64,000 bases of DNA from Neoarius graeffei (Eukaryota; Chordata; Actinopteri; Siluriformes; Ariidae): assembly GCF_027579695.1 (NCBI RefSeq), contig NC_083570.1:92019999-92083998 (forward strand), read 5' to 3'. Below, piece after piece: positions 32,996 to 43,912 of the stretch. The notes beneath the pieces are model-generated. The model worked only from the letters and a program-made list of their open reading frames with translations. It did not search any database and had not been told where the DNA came from. How positions within the stretch are numbered: position 1 is the stretch's first letter; every line of letters starts with the position of its first letter. Both the position numbers and the translations under genes were made by a program.

Positions 32996-34328
32996 CAGTG
33001 ATTCCCAACCACTGTGCTGCGGCACATTAGTGTGCCGTGAGAGATCATCAGGTGTACCGTGGGAAATTATCCAATTTCACTTAATTGTTCCGAAAATTAT
33101 TATTTATTTATTGCGAATAATTTGTCTTCGTTCGTCTTTGCCAGCGACGTAGCCTGGGCCCGCCCATCCTAAGCGTGACACAGCACGAGGGCCTGTTGCG
33201 AGCTTAGTCTGGCCAGGCAAGCTATCTACAGCTCTTCCAAGCTCCCGAAAAATCGGGAGCCAATCAACTTTGAGCATCTCCAACGGCCCTGGGTAGAGGC
33301 GTGTTCAAGGCAGTGACGTAGTGGAACTGCGACCGGAAGCCATAGATTGTTTACAGAATCTATGCCGGAAGCGCTTCATTCACATCACGAACATGGAGCA
33401 GCGGCAAGCCTTTGACACAGCGGTAGATGCTGTATTGAAAGCATTCAACGGGAAGTTCTCACTGAAAACGGAGCAAAGAGCAGCCCTGGAGGTATTTATC
33501 TTCTTCCTGTTACTCAAGCAGTTTCCGTCGCATTACATACGCCAGAGGAAAGAGTGATGTGATTGGTTTAAGCTTCGTCACAGCCTTTTCTGGCTTCGAC
33601 CAGTAGCAAACTGAGGCATTTCAGGGAGGCGGGTCAACCATGCGCTTTGGGAAACGGTTGGGCTTAATATCTTTGCCAGACCAAATGCTCGCAGAGCTTT
33701 GAAGTCGCGTTAGCCAGACTACCAGCGACTTATAGTGACAAGCAGAACAATTAAATACTCTTCCACTAGATGGCAGCAGGTAGCTAATTAACCTGTGTAT
33801 CTACCTGTTGCCATTTAAACAATAGAATTAGTAATGCTTCGGGTGTGACAGCGGTGATAGCGATGGATAAATATTGGTGTGACAGCGGTGATAGCGATGG
33901 ATAAATATTTGAAAAGAAAAAGTACACAATCCAAACTGGGTCCTGGAGAAAATTCTGACCCAGATGAAGGCCCTAGTATGAGTAGAGGTCAGAAGAAAGC
34001 AAAAAAAGTGATTTTCCACAACCTATCTATGTGAGCTGGGCTTTTCAAGCATTACTGCTATAAAAACTAAAAAAGGAAAGTGACTCAGAGCTGTCGAGGA
34101 AGATCTTTGTGCGTGTCTTTCTTCAATTCCTGCAAGTACATCAGCTTTGTGTTCAACTAAACAGGCCCAGGTTTCACACGGAGTAAGTAAATTGTGAGTA
34201 AATTGAGACTAGATGATCATTATATTTAATTATATATACTTTTTGTGACGTTTTTGTTTGGTGGTGTACCGTGGGATTTTTCGAATGTAAAATATGTGCC
34301 GTGGCTCAAGAAAGGTTGGGAAACACTG
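32996..34328 (+). mobile_element. Internally deleted hAT (ZBED5-like) element, interrupted
   Basis: Ends CAGTGATTCCCAACC and GGTTGGGAAACACTG with a perfect 8-bp duplication GTCTAGAG (32988-32995, 34329-34336). The interior keeps only the two tips of a ZBED5-like transposase: MDKYLKRKSTQSKLGPGENS (33900-33960) and, shortly after, ELGFSSITAIKTKKGS with a C-terminal KQAQVSH-like tail (34030-34180). Everything between is deleted. The helicase-bearing miniature element (33150-33721) is nested in its left part. Confidence 0.9.
33150..33721 (+). mobile_element. Miniature element carrying a RecQ-like helicase fragment, copy 2
   Basis: 572 bp, over 90% alike to 5457-6024 by eye. The flanks CCAGCGACG / CCAGCGACT (33141-33149, 33722-33730) match in 8 of 9 bases. 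This copy keeps MEQRQAFDTAVDAVLKAFNG KFSLKTEQRAALEVFI, the upstream helicase part missing from copy 1, but lacks the Walker A segment present there. The two therefore derive from a longer common source. Confidence 0.85.
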
Positions 34329-34483
34329 GTCTAGAGACTAACGTAAACTGTTGTAGCGTCTCAGGTGTTTATATGTAAACCAGTTACATAAAGACAGCAT
34401 GACTCAATAGATTCCCGGTCATTTTCTGTGAGTCAGTTATAAAATAAGGGCTATTGGATATGAGATCAGGATTGTGGCAGTAC

Positions 34484-34582
34484 CTGTGGTATCCCAGCCT
34501 GCACTTCATTCTCCACTCTTTTCTGAATATCTGTGAGTTGATCTTTGAGTTGTGCCAGATCCTTCAATTTGCTCAGGGGATC
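34484..34582 (-). CDS. slc35a4: SLC35A4 upstream-frame microprotein, exon 2
   Basis: A 99-nt exon between acceptor (gtgtgtgcag, ending at 34583) and donor (CACAG|gtactg at 34483). It encodes DPLSKLKDLAQLKDQLTDIQ KRVENEVQAGIPQ, 33 codons in phase 0 at both ends. It matches residues 6-38 of the human microprotein (SLPKLKDLAFLKNQLESLQR). The segment is an amphipathic helix ahead of the membrane helix in exon 3. It is the only conserved island in this part of the window, flanked by a hAT element and the Penelope cluster. Confidence 0.92.
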
Positions 34583-36050
34583 CTGCACACACATGCAACA
34601 ACCCATTTAAAACAAACAAAAAAACCCAGAGAAACACAGTTATAAGACTTTTGCACAGTACTGTATAAACAATTTCACTCCCTTTTCTTTTTTGCAGGTA
34701 AGCACAAGTCCTAAAACTGTCCATGTGGTTGAGATACACGCAAAAGGCAAAGACATGCCAGTTTAGGAAGGTTTACAAAACTATCTACAGTCGAGATGTC
34801 AATTTCACCATGTGAAAGATTTTTCCAGGCGTCCACACAAACATTTATCTGACACGATGTGATTCTTGGAAAGTATGTGTACATCTGAGCATTTTACACC
34901 CGTGTTTATAAAAGATCGATACAGATTTACAGTGTTACTGTGCCACAAAACTCACGAGCCAACCAATGGCTTGATTAAGTAGAGCGGCAGCTACAATTAT
35001 CGACGGTCCATAATTATCGACACCTTTTTAGATTTACCAATAAAAAACAAAAGGTGGGCTTCAGTTACAATAGTTATTATTGGTTAATTAATCAAGCGGA
35101 AGACCCGCCTCACCCTTTGATCTTGTCGTCTGATGACAGCTCGTTAGCGGAGATGGAATTTTTTTTTTAGCTCCATCAGCAATTTGAGGAAAACCCGAAC
35201 GTTATCATCGCAGGTAAGCATGGTGGAAAGATCATGGACATGTTTTTACTGATCAAATTCACCGACATTTCATGATCTCCTTGTCAAAACAAACTTTCAT
35301 TTGAGTCGCCATTTCAGTTTATTTATTTTACCAGGGGGTACATATTGCCTTTAAGTGTTTTTCAATTAGCCCTGGGGGGCGACCAGTAAGGAAAAAAAAA
35401 AAAAAAACATACAATAGTAAATAAAAATATGAAGTCATAACATAAAACATACTGCATACATAAAATAAATGGCAACTGATGAGAACATAATAGAACGTTA
35501 CAATAAGTAAATCATAAATAACTAAACAGGTATGCCTGTGAAGATTCTGAGTCATCCAAGTCATAGTAACTGTGGGTGGTAAAAGAGAGCAACTGGACTT
35601 GCTTGAAGATTCTTGAAGACGTTCCACCTCTCATCCGAAAGGCTTCTTCAGTTCTGTCTGACTAGTAGGGAGTATCAGGTATTTATCCTCTCATAGATGA
35701 AAAGCAATCCTAAGGTGTCGTTGAGTCATCCTGTTGGTGTGGGTCACTGGGAGCTGGGTGTGAATGGCCTCGAGAGTCGTTGGGGTGATTAATGGGTTGT
35801 TGGTTCTCTCCGTCCTCCTGTGAGTCACTGAAAACAGCTGGGTTTTGGTGTGCATTCAGTTGTCTGGGAAGTGTGCCAAGGACTGCATTGCAGGTGGCTG
35901 ATAAATTATGTCTTAGACCCCCACCTCTGTTCAGTGATGGCCGGTCCAGGTTGACAAAAATGGCTTCTTTAACTCCTCGCTCATACCAACGATCCTCTCT
36001 GGCTAAAATGTGTACGTTGCAATCCTGAAATGAGTGTCCTTTGTTGTTAA

Positions 36051-37122
36051 AGTGCATATTCTGGACCAATTTCATGTTTTTTTATATGAAAGTATGTCCC
36101 TTTACAGGGGCGGCACGGTGGTGTAGTGGTTAGCGCTGTCGCCTCACAGCAAGAAGGTCCTGGGTTCGAGCCCCGGGGCCGGCGAGGGCCTTTCTGTGTG
36201 GAGTTTGCATGTTCTCCCCGTGTCCGTGTGGGTTTCCTCCGGGTGCTCCGGTTTCCCCCACAGTCCAAAGACATGCAGGTTAGGTTAACTGGTGACTCTA
36301 AATTGACCGTAGGTGTGAATGTGAGTGTGAATGGTTGTCTGTGTCTATGTGTCAGCCCTGTGATGACCTGGCGACTTGTCCAGGGTGTACCCCGCCTCTC
36401 GCCCGTAGTCAGCTGGGATAGGCTCCAGCTTGCCTGCGACCCTGTAGAAGGATAAAGCGGCTAGAGATAATGAGATGAGATGAGATGTCCCTTTACACAC
36501 TCATCCAGAAGGGTAATTTTGCACATGGCCATCTGTCTACAGCAGAAAAAAATAAAATAACAAAACGCGTCTGGAAAAATCCCAAGGGAGTCTGGAGCCA
36601 GATTCGTGACGTCACCTGCGGAAGCGCCAGCAGGCTGCGAGAGCTTTGCACAGTTTCAGTGCACAGCCTGTGTAGACCAAGCGCTCCCATTTCTCTCTCA
36701 TTGTCCGGTCTTTTGGGAAACGATGAGTACTAATCCCATCAAGATTGGTGTTGCTACACCCTCCTACGATACATCTGTTAACCATTTTAATAATTACGCG
36801 ATAACGTTGAAGAAATTTGCAGAAAACCACCAGGTCGTTTTCTCATAAACAAACCAGCGCTGACGTAGGATTCAGAGGGAGGTGTCCCGCACGTGACGTC
36901 ACGAAAATCAATGTTTCCCGGGAAATCCAAATGCCAAGTTTTTTCAGAGGCGGACCAATTCGCCTCAAATGGCTTGATTTCAACTGAATTTTTCTGGTAT
37001 TGCGCAAGGTTAAAAAAAAAAAAAAAAATGCACAAAATGTGACCAAACTATTTGACCAAAGTTTAATATAAAATAGGAGAATTGCATTGATCTTGCTCCT
37101 GAATTTACCCGTGATATGCCCT
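36051..37122 (-). mobile_element. Kolobok-like non-autonomous element with THAP domain exon
   Basis: Ends AGTGCATATTCTGG and (complement) AGGGCATATCACGG. TTAA stands on each side (36047-36050, 37123-37126), and Penelope copy 2 has a single TTAA at this site (cttcatcTTAAcaac). The minus strand encodes MVNRCIVGGCSNTNLDGIST HRFPKDRTMREKWERLV (about 36785-36680), a THAP domain with C-x4-C and H-x-F-P. Kolobok transposases are known for THAP domains and TTAA duplications. A SINE is nested at 36107-36484. Confidence 0.85.
36107..36484 (+). mobile_element. DANA/mermaid-type SINE, complete
   Basis: 378 bp with the A-box region (tagtggttagcgctgtcgcc), B box (GGGTTCGAGCCC), full body and an ATGAG tail. 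An exact 13-bp target duplication ATGTCCCTTTACA flanks it (36094-36106, 36485-36497). Confidence 0.95.
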
Positions 37123-38714
37123 TTAAAATGAAGGTAGACAGCAGAGTCCTGGCCTGAGGAACTGGCTCTCCTGTGTTGAGCCATGCGCCTGTGAAGCGGT
37201 TGTTTTGTTTCACCAATATACGAGTCTGTGCATTCCTCACTGCACTGAATTGCATACACTACATTGTCCTGTTTGTGTCTGGCTATTCTGTCCTTAGGGT
37301 GGACCAGTTTCTGCTTCAGGGTGTTACTGGGTCTGAAATGTACCAGTATGTTGTGTTTGTAGAAGATCCTCCGGAGTTTCTCAGATAGACCAGAAATGTA
37401 GGGAATAAAAACGTTCTTGCGTTTGTTCCTGTTATCCTCCTTGTCCATTATGTTCCTTTTTCCGCTCTTGAAGAAAGCCCAGTTGGGATACCCGCAGTTC
37501 TGAAGTGCTTTCTTGAAGTGATTTTGCTCCTTCTCTTTTCCCTCTACCGTTGTAGGAACGTGGTCTACATTTCTGGTCTATCTGAGAAACTCAGGAGGAT
37601 CTTCTACAAACACAACATTCCAGTACATTTCAGACCCAGTAACACCCTGAAGCAGAAACCGGTCCACCCTAAGGGCAGAAGAGCCAGACACAAACAGGAC
37701 AACGTAGTGTATGCAATCCAGTGCAGTGAGGAATATTGGGGAAACAAAACAACCGCTTCACAGGCGCTTGGCTCAACACAGGAGAGCCAGTTCCTCAGGC
37801 CAGGACTCTGCTGTCTATCTTCATCTTAACAACAAAGGACACTCATTTCAGGATTGCAACGTACGCATTTTAGCCAGAGAGGATCGTTGGTATGAGCGAG
37901 GAGTTAAAGAAGCCATTTTTGTCAACCTGGACCGACCATCACTGAACAGAGGTGGGGGTCTAAGACATCTACCCTGTCCACACTAGGGATTTTGTACCGA
38001 TACGATACTACTTTCGTACCGCAACACCTGTCCACACTAGCAACTATACCCCGCGGTCTCAAAAGTAGCCGGTCACCGGCGGCAAATCGCCGTCTGTGGC
38101 TTGTTATGCCGCCGGCTATTGTCAGTCGAGTCACAAAATTTAATATTAAATATTTCTGACGGCAAAAAAAAAAAAATTGTGAACATAAATTACATCCACT
38201 ATGTCATGTATGTCCGTTGCCGCGTCAACTTTGTTTACATCCTCGACATGAGTGCAGCCATTACTGCCCCTTGTGCCATATGTAAGCCGTACTCTGATTG
38301 GCTTAGAGTGTTCCATGGACTGTGAATGGTTCATACCATCATGTGACTCACAAATGGCGACGAAGAGAGTTGCAAGCGGCTCCATGCTGGATGCGTGGCT
38401 AAAAAGGTCTAGAGGGAAAGGTAAGTACGCTTTGAACGCAAATTTATTCTGTCATTGTGTTGATATAGAAAAATAAATACGTCTTAGTCCACCGTTTCTC
38501 AGCCTTGCTTAAGACATTATAATCGCAGATCGTAAAGTTGACTCTGCGTTTGAAAGCTGCTCGAAAAAACAAACTGCGTGCGTAACAATGCTAATCAAGC
38601 TTAAGCTAGACAACCCACCTCAAATACCCGTCCCGGGTAAATGTTATCCCAATTTTAGATGACCTGTTCCAAACCATCCCGCCCCATGAAAAATGTGTAC
38701 TTGCATCTCTCTCT

Positions 38715-39064
38715 AGGGCGGCACGGTGGTGTAGTGGTTAGCGCTGTCGCCTCACAGCAAGAAGGTCCGGGTTTGAGCCCTGGGGCCGGCGAGGGCCTTT
38801 CTGTGTGGAGTTTGCATGTTCTCCCCATGTCCGCGTGGGTTTCCTCCGGGTGCTCCGGTTTCCCCCACAGTCCAAAGACATGCAGGTTAGGCTAATTAGT
38901 GGCATTAAATTGACCGTAGGTGTGAATGGTTGTCTGTGTATCAGCCCTGTGATGACCTGGTGACTTGTCCAGGGTGTACCCCGCCTTTCGCCCGTAGTCA
39001 GCTGGGATAGGCTCCAGCTTGCCTGCGACCCTGTAGAAGGATAAAGCGGCTAGAGATAATGAGA
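38715..39064 (+). mobile_element. DANA/mermaid-type SINE
   Basis: Full head and body with a small deletion in the middle (the gtgaatgtgagtgtgaatgg part is shortened). Flanks atctctctct / atctgtctct suggest a 10-bp duplication with one mismatch. Confidence 0.88.
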
Positions 39065-39068
39065 TCTG

Positions 39069-39087
<19 letters not shown>

Positions 39088-39158
<71 letters not shown>
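39088..39158. repeat. (TA)n microsatellite
   Basis: About 35 TA units directly after a short CT run downstream of the SINE. Confidence 0.95.
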
Positions 39159-39164
<6 letters not shown>

Positions 39165-40399
39165 TAGGCCCCTACATGATTAGGTTGATGAGATTTGGAT
39201 AAAAGTTATTTTCAATAGAAATGCTGAGACGGTCAATGAGTGCTGCTAGCTGCTGTTTTTTAATAATGATGAAGTCAGCTGATGAAGTACATGTAGCTGC
39301 ATTTTATTTAACAGTTTATTGACTGCCAAAAAATAAACATTTTGATTATAATTGAAGTTGTTTTGTTCTTCATCTGTATTCAAGATTTCACCATATTCTT
39401 CAATAGTATTAGAGAATCTGGAGAAACTTGTCACCTTAGCTTAGTCAAAGTGCACATCAGACTTAAAATTATTATATCATCCATATGTGGATTTCAATCG
39501 GACTACTTTTTATGTGTTTGTTTGCAAATATTTCTGAAATTTGATAAAATGACTGAGGTATGGTTTCATATTTCAAGTTTCCAAATAGTATTGATTACCT
39601 TTTATTTTCACTGTTAAAAGTTACCAGAGGCCACCATTTCTCAGTGCATTTCATAAAATTTTCCGTGCCCAAAGGGGGGCACACCCCCCTTTGAAACCCC
39701 CCCCACACGCTTTGCGTCATTATGTCTGCCGCTGGCAGACATTTTACCATTTTACACCCTGCTGTAAATTATTTGTACCCTGCTATTCTCCCAAACTCTG
39801 AAGCCCCTGTATACCGGTACTGTAGCGGTATAACTATCGGTACGAAACCCACAAAATGTCTGGGTTTCGTACCGGTACAGTATCGGTACTGTAGCGCTTC
39901 GCTGTAGTGTGGACAGATGAAGCGGTTCTGTATCGATACAAATATAATGCGCAAAGTCACACACCTCAATCGATGTCTTCGCTGAATAAAATAGTGAAGA
40001 ACGGAGATTCGTTTGTTTCTTTCTTTCTCAACTGCCTCGCGTGTTTTATACGATTCGACTGAATAAATGACCACCAGAAATACAGACTGTACACTGACAA
40101 CAAAAAGCACACACACGTCGTTTCATCCGCCATATTCTCAGAAGGAAGTTACTCGGTAACCACGGAAACATTTCGCGCACGCGCATTTCAACTACCGTGA
40201 AAGAAAACCGCAAACATTTCTCGCTAGTGTGGACAGATGCACTAAACTGTACCGTTATACTTTGTATCGATACAGTTATACCATTATTGTACCGGTATAT
40301 ATATGTGAACACAGCTATCATTTATCAGCCACCTACAATGCAGTCCTTGGCACACTTCCCAGACAACTGAATGCACACCAAAACCCAGCTGTTTTCAGT

Positions 40400-41317
40400 C
40401 ACTACGTTTACATGCACATAGAGAGAATTGAATTTCTGCCGTTGCTCGACTGAAATCGAAGTTCAAAATGCCATGTATACACCTTAATTCGGCTGAAATT
40501 GAACCGAACTTGATTTCTCGGAATCGAGCTACACGACCTAGTTTATGCGATTTCTGCCGAGCTACTTTGTGCATGTAAACCCTATCGAGCGAGTTGTCGA
40601 GCTACTTCCGGAAGTGACGAGTGACGAGACCACAAGCAGGAAACACAACAGCCTCGGTCGGCATGACAACGGCATGAATCTTTTCTTTTTGTGGCATTGT
40701 TTGCACTGTTAAAATTTAGCTCACTTACTGTATCACCAAATACATCTGTACAGCTGTTGCATAGCTGTGAATTGTGTACATAAACAAGTCATTGTATTTG
40801 TGTATATATATGTCCAACATCTGAAGAATGTCAATAAAAACAAAACAATTGAACTTGTGTGTTTATTAAGACATAAGTTAAATTGTAAGCAAAAAAAAAT
40901 ATTTTTTTATAAGCAAAAAATGGACTTTAGAAAAATATTATTGTGCAAAATAAGTTGTCTTACAAAACAGTGGTCTGCGCCGGACAGTTTGTAGCCATAG
41001 TCTGTTAGAGCAAGCCTAACAGCTTGAACACGGAACTGCTAGTGTTGCCAGATTGGGGGTTTTAAGTGCATTTTAGCGGATTTGAACATGTTTTGGGCTG
41101 GAAAACGTCAGCAGTATCTGGCAACACTATAGCTCTTCTTCATGACGACAACCGGAAGTGTACCAACACGATGGGGCGTGTAGCGCCACGTGTGGCTTGG
41201 GTGCACAATAGCCCGATTTCACTTGTGCATGTAGGATTGGATTTCTCTGGCACCCCTGCTGGGACCCTTTGCTCGATTACCAACAGCAGCTCGATTTGGA
41301 CGTGCATGTAAACGTTG
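40400..41317. mobile_element. Miniature element with CACTACGTTTACATGCAC end
   Basis: Left end CACTACGTTTACATGCAC, right end gtgcatgtaaacgttg. TCAGT lies on both sides (40395-40399, 41318-41322), and Penelope copy 1 carries only one (ttttcagtgactcac). The interior repeats tcgag/ctcga motifs. An 86-bp element is nested at 41042-41127. Superfamily unknown. Confidence 0.75.
41042..41127. mobile_element. 86-bp hairpin element with GTTGCCAGAT ends
   Basis: GTGTTGCCAGAT at the left and ATCTGGCAACAC at the right lie between TA dinucleotides (41040-41041, 41128-41129). A close relative lies inverted at about 28633-28741. Confidence 0.78.
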
Positions 41318-41486
41318 TCAGTGACTCACAGGAGGACAGAGAGAACCAACAACCCATTAATCACCCCAACGACTCTCTAGGCCGTTCAGACCCAGCCCCC
41401 AGTGACCCACACCAACAGGATGACTCAACGACACCTTAGGTTTGCGTTTCATCCATGAGAGGATAAATACCTGATACTCCCTATTA

Positions 41487-42485
41487 GGCTACATCCACAC
41501 GACAATGGCAACGAGATGTTATTTAAAAATATATCGCGTCCAAATGGGCAACGATCAGTAAAATATCAGGTCCATATGGCAACGCAACGCTTGCTGAAAA
41601 CGATGCAATACACATGCCACACCTCTAGGAGCGCTGTAAGATGGTCCCTTCGGAGACACCAGAACAATAGAAGTAGTAAGGACGCATGCGCATAAACTAT
41701 TATGCGCGAGACTTCATATTAGCCACAAAGTCAGGAAAATCTGTTCGTAAAATTACATTATAATGACCAAATACAATGAAAAGTATTTTTCCAGTCTCAC
41801 CTGTGAAAGGTAATCCCATGTGATCTCGTTTGGACGGCAAACCTGTTGGTACAGTTAAACGCAGCACATGAATGAGGCATCTTTATTCTCCGCTTTGACC
41901 TATCCAATATGGCGGCGAGGATGACGTATGATTCTACGCGGAAGGCGGCGTCTTTAATGGTCCGGAATAAATTGAATGCTACACGTTGATGGATTAATTT
42001 GCTCTTCTACACCCTTTTTGAGGAATGTATTGTAGGACTTAAACCAGCATCTGAAGAGGTGAGATCGCTCCTTTTTTTCCCTATTTTTGCTGGCGGGATT
42101 GACTCTGCCCTAAGGGCTATTCTCTCACTCTCTCTCTCTCACTTTGCACCATTACACAATAAATATTCACAGTGAAAATATTTTGTAAGCGCGTTTCATG
42201 AACCAAGTTATAGGATTTGTTGACAACTCGCATCGAGTTCGTTACACTTCTACCCGGCGTGAAGCACTCACAGTCATGTGGTTGTGACGTCATCGTAAAC
42301 AAATCCGTTCTACTCATCCAGACGACTTCGAAACGGCACCGTTGCCAGATTTTTCCACTCTGGAACCCGTTCTCAAAAAGATTGTGTTTTGGGCACCCAA
42401 AACGCCGGTGCCGTGTGGACGCCAGGCCGAAACGATAAGCAATTGTATCGGATTCACCTGAATCCGTTGCCGTGTGGACAGGGCC
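41487..42485 (-). mobile_element. Miniature element family Y, copy 2, with THAP first exon
   Basis: Minus-strand copy of 14978-16007. TTA flanks both sides (41484-41486, 42486-42488), and Penelope copy 1 shows the uninterrupted site (ccctactagtcagac). It contains the same THAP first exon (about 41880-41795, complement). Confidence 0.88.
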
Positions 42486-42589
42486 TTAGTCAGACAGAAC
42501 TGAAAAAGCCTTTCAGATGAAAGGTGGAACATTTTCAAGAATCTTCAAGCAAGTCCAGTTGCTCTCTTTTACCACCCACAGTTTACTAA

Positions 42590-43338
42590 ACAGGGAAACA
42601 ACACAAAGTGAAGCGAGCCCAAAGAATACGAACAAAGCTTGAAGGCGTTTGCCTATTGTTATTACAATATTTACATAAGAACTCTTGTTTATATATGCGT
42701 TTAAAGGCTGAAAGGGAGCTGGCAGATGTTAACTGGGACAGCAGTGTGAGAGGAATAGGGAATCATTTTGTATCTAAACACGTGTTTGAGAATCACATGA
42801 GGTGTTGATAATAGTGATCACTTTCACCGGTGTCTACAATTATCGACACCCTGTGGAATTAAGTGACATTTACAATGGTTATGGATCGATCTTTGTGTAA
42901 TATTGTTGAAGTAGATGAAGTACTTTAAAAAAATAAAAATGCTGTGATTTATAATTTTTTTTTTCTGATTCATAACAGAATGGAATGTTTATAGAGTATT
43001 TGGAATCCAACTGCAATAAATAGAATTAGACCAGAATTATTCCGAGCAAAAAAAAAAAAAAAAATTACGTTTGAAATATTCAGATTTTTCAACTCCATTC
43101 AGATTTTTTTTTTTTTGCAGTTTGTTGTAAATATCTACTACATATTACAATATCAGTAGACATTTTATATTTTGCTTTTAGGAATGACATGCAACCTTTG
43201 ACCTGGATTTTCATGTGGTTACAATATCAGTTGTCTGTTGATATTTATTGGTAAACTACAAAACTAGAAATTAATACAAACAACAATCAACGATTAACAA
43301 AATGTGATCTTAGAAAGTGGAACTAAAAGATCTGACAC
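42590..43338. other. Non-coding stretch
   Basis: AT-rich with A/T runs. It includes a TTATCGACACC motif at 42843-42854, as discussed for the candidate 11-kb element. A short frame at 42608-42808 has no recognisable similarity. Confidence 0.4.
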
Positions 43339-43349
43339 AGGTTCAACAT

Positions 43350-43710
43350 CTCATTATCTGTAGCCGCTTTATCCTTCTACAGGGTCGCAGGCAAGCTGGA
43401 GCCTATCCCAGCTGACTACGGGCGAAAGGCGGGGTACACCCTGGACAAGTCGCCAGGTCATCACAGGGCTGACACACAGACAACCATTCACACTCACATT
43501 CACACCTACGCTCAATTTAGAGTCACCAGTTAACCTAACCTGCATGTCTTTGGACTGTGGGGGAAACCGGAGCACCCGGAGGAAACCCACGCGGATACGG
43601 GGAGAACATGCAAACTCCGCACAGAAAGGCCCTCGCCGGCCCCGGGGCTCGAACCCGGACCTTCTTGCTGTGAGGCGACAGCGCTAACCACTACACCACC
43701 GTGCTGCCCC
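43350..43710 (-). mobile_element. DANA/mermaid-type SINE
   Basis: Complete minus-strand copy flanked by an exact 11-bp duplication AGGTTCAACAT (43339-43349, 43711-43721). Confidence 0.94.
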
Positions 43711-43912
43711 AGGTTCAACATTATCAGTTCATTTGTTTACAAACATTAGAATTATTTCCTCATTTACATACACACCGACATATTCAGATAAAAGATATTT
43801 TGTACTAAATATAAAAGTCTGTGTAAAACAAATTTTAAATAAAAACTATGTTTTGTTAACTTAATACCACATACCGATTTTTTTTTTTTAAATATAAATA
43901 ATAATCTGGATG

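Larger units (their letters stand above)
35560..37545 (-). mobile_element. Penelope-like retroelement, copy 1 (3' part), interrupted
   Basis: The minus strand encodes LRRIFYKHNILVHFRPSNTL, then VVYAIQCSEECTDSYIGETK and PLHRRMAQHRRASSSGQDSA. The last two are the GIY-YIG endonuclease core (Y-A-I ... Y-I-G) that follows the reverse transcriptase of Penelope-like elements. CNVHILAREDRWYERGVKEA and IFVNLDRPSLNRGGGLRH follow. The 3' region continues to about 35560. It is split by a Kolobok-like element (36051-37122). Not intact. It abuts copy 2 head to head near 37545. Confidence 0.85.
38053..39809 (+). mobile_element. hAT family X, copy 2, with transposase first exon
   Basis: Left end GCGGTCTCAAAAGTAGCC, right end complement of CAGGGGCTTCAGAGTTTGGG. 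TATACCCC / TATACCGG flank it (38045-38052, 39810-39817). At 38353-38420 MATKRVASGSMLDAWLKRSR GK is followed by a donor (gtaagt). It looks like the first exon of a hAT transposase. A SINE (38715-39064) and a (TA)n run are nested. Confidence 0.78.
37975..40316. mobile_element. Miniature element rich in GTGTGGACAG motifs, carrying family X copy 2
   Basis: Interrupts Penelope copy 2. CTGTCCACACTAG or its complement occurs near 37977, 38032, 39907 and 40226, with tatcgatac/gtaccggta blocks. Clean terminal repeats and duplication were not resolved, and the boundaries come from comparison with Penelope copy 1. Confidence 0.6.
37546..42585 (+). mobile_element. Penelope-like retroelement, copy 2, split by three insertions
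   Basis: Pieces at 37546-37974, 40317-40399, 41318-41483 and 42486-42585 follow the same order as copy 1, in opposite orientation: LRRIFYKHNIPVHFRPSNTL, CNVRILAREDRWYERGVKEA, then LPRQLNAHQNPAVFS and the shared 3' untranslated end (cagacagaactgaaaaagcc). The insertions are 37975-40316, 40400-41317 and 41487-42485. Not intact. Confidence 0.85.

Noticed and set aside
36107-36250. Possible tRNA gene at SINE heads (A and B boxes)
   Set aside because: The boxes belong to the SINE; no cloverleaf with an anticodon stem could be drawn, and target duplications flank the whole unit.
39088-39158. CRISPR-like or structured array
   Set aside because: It is a plain (TA)n microsatellite.
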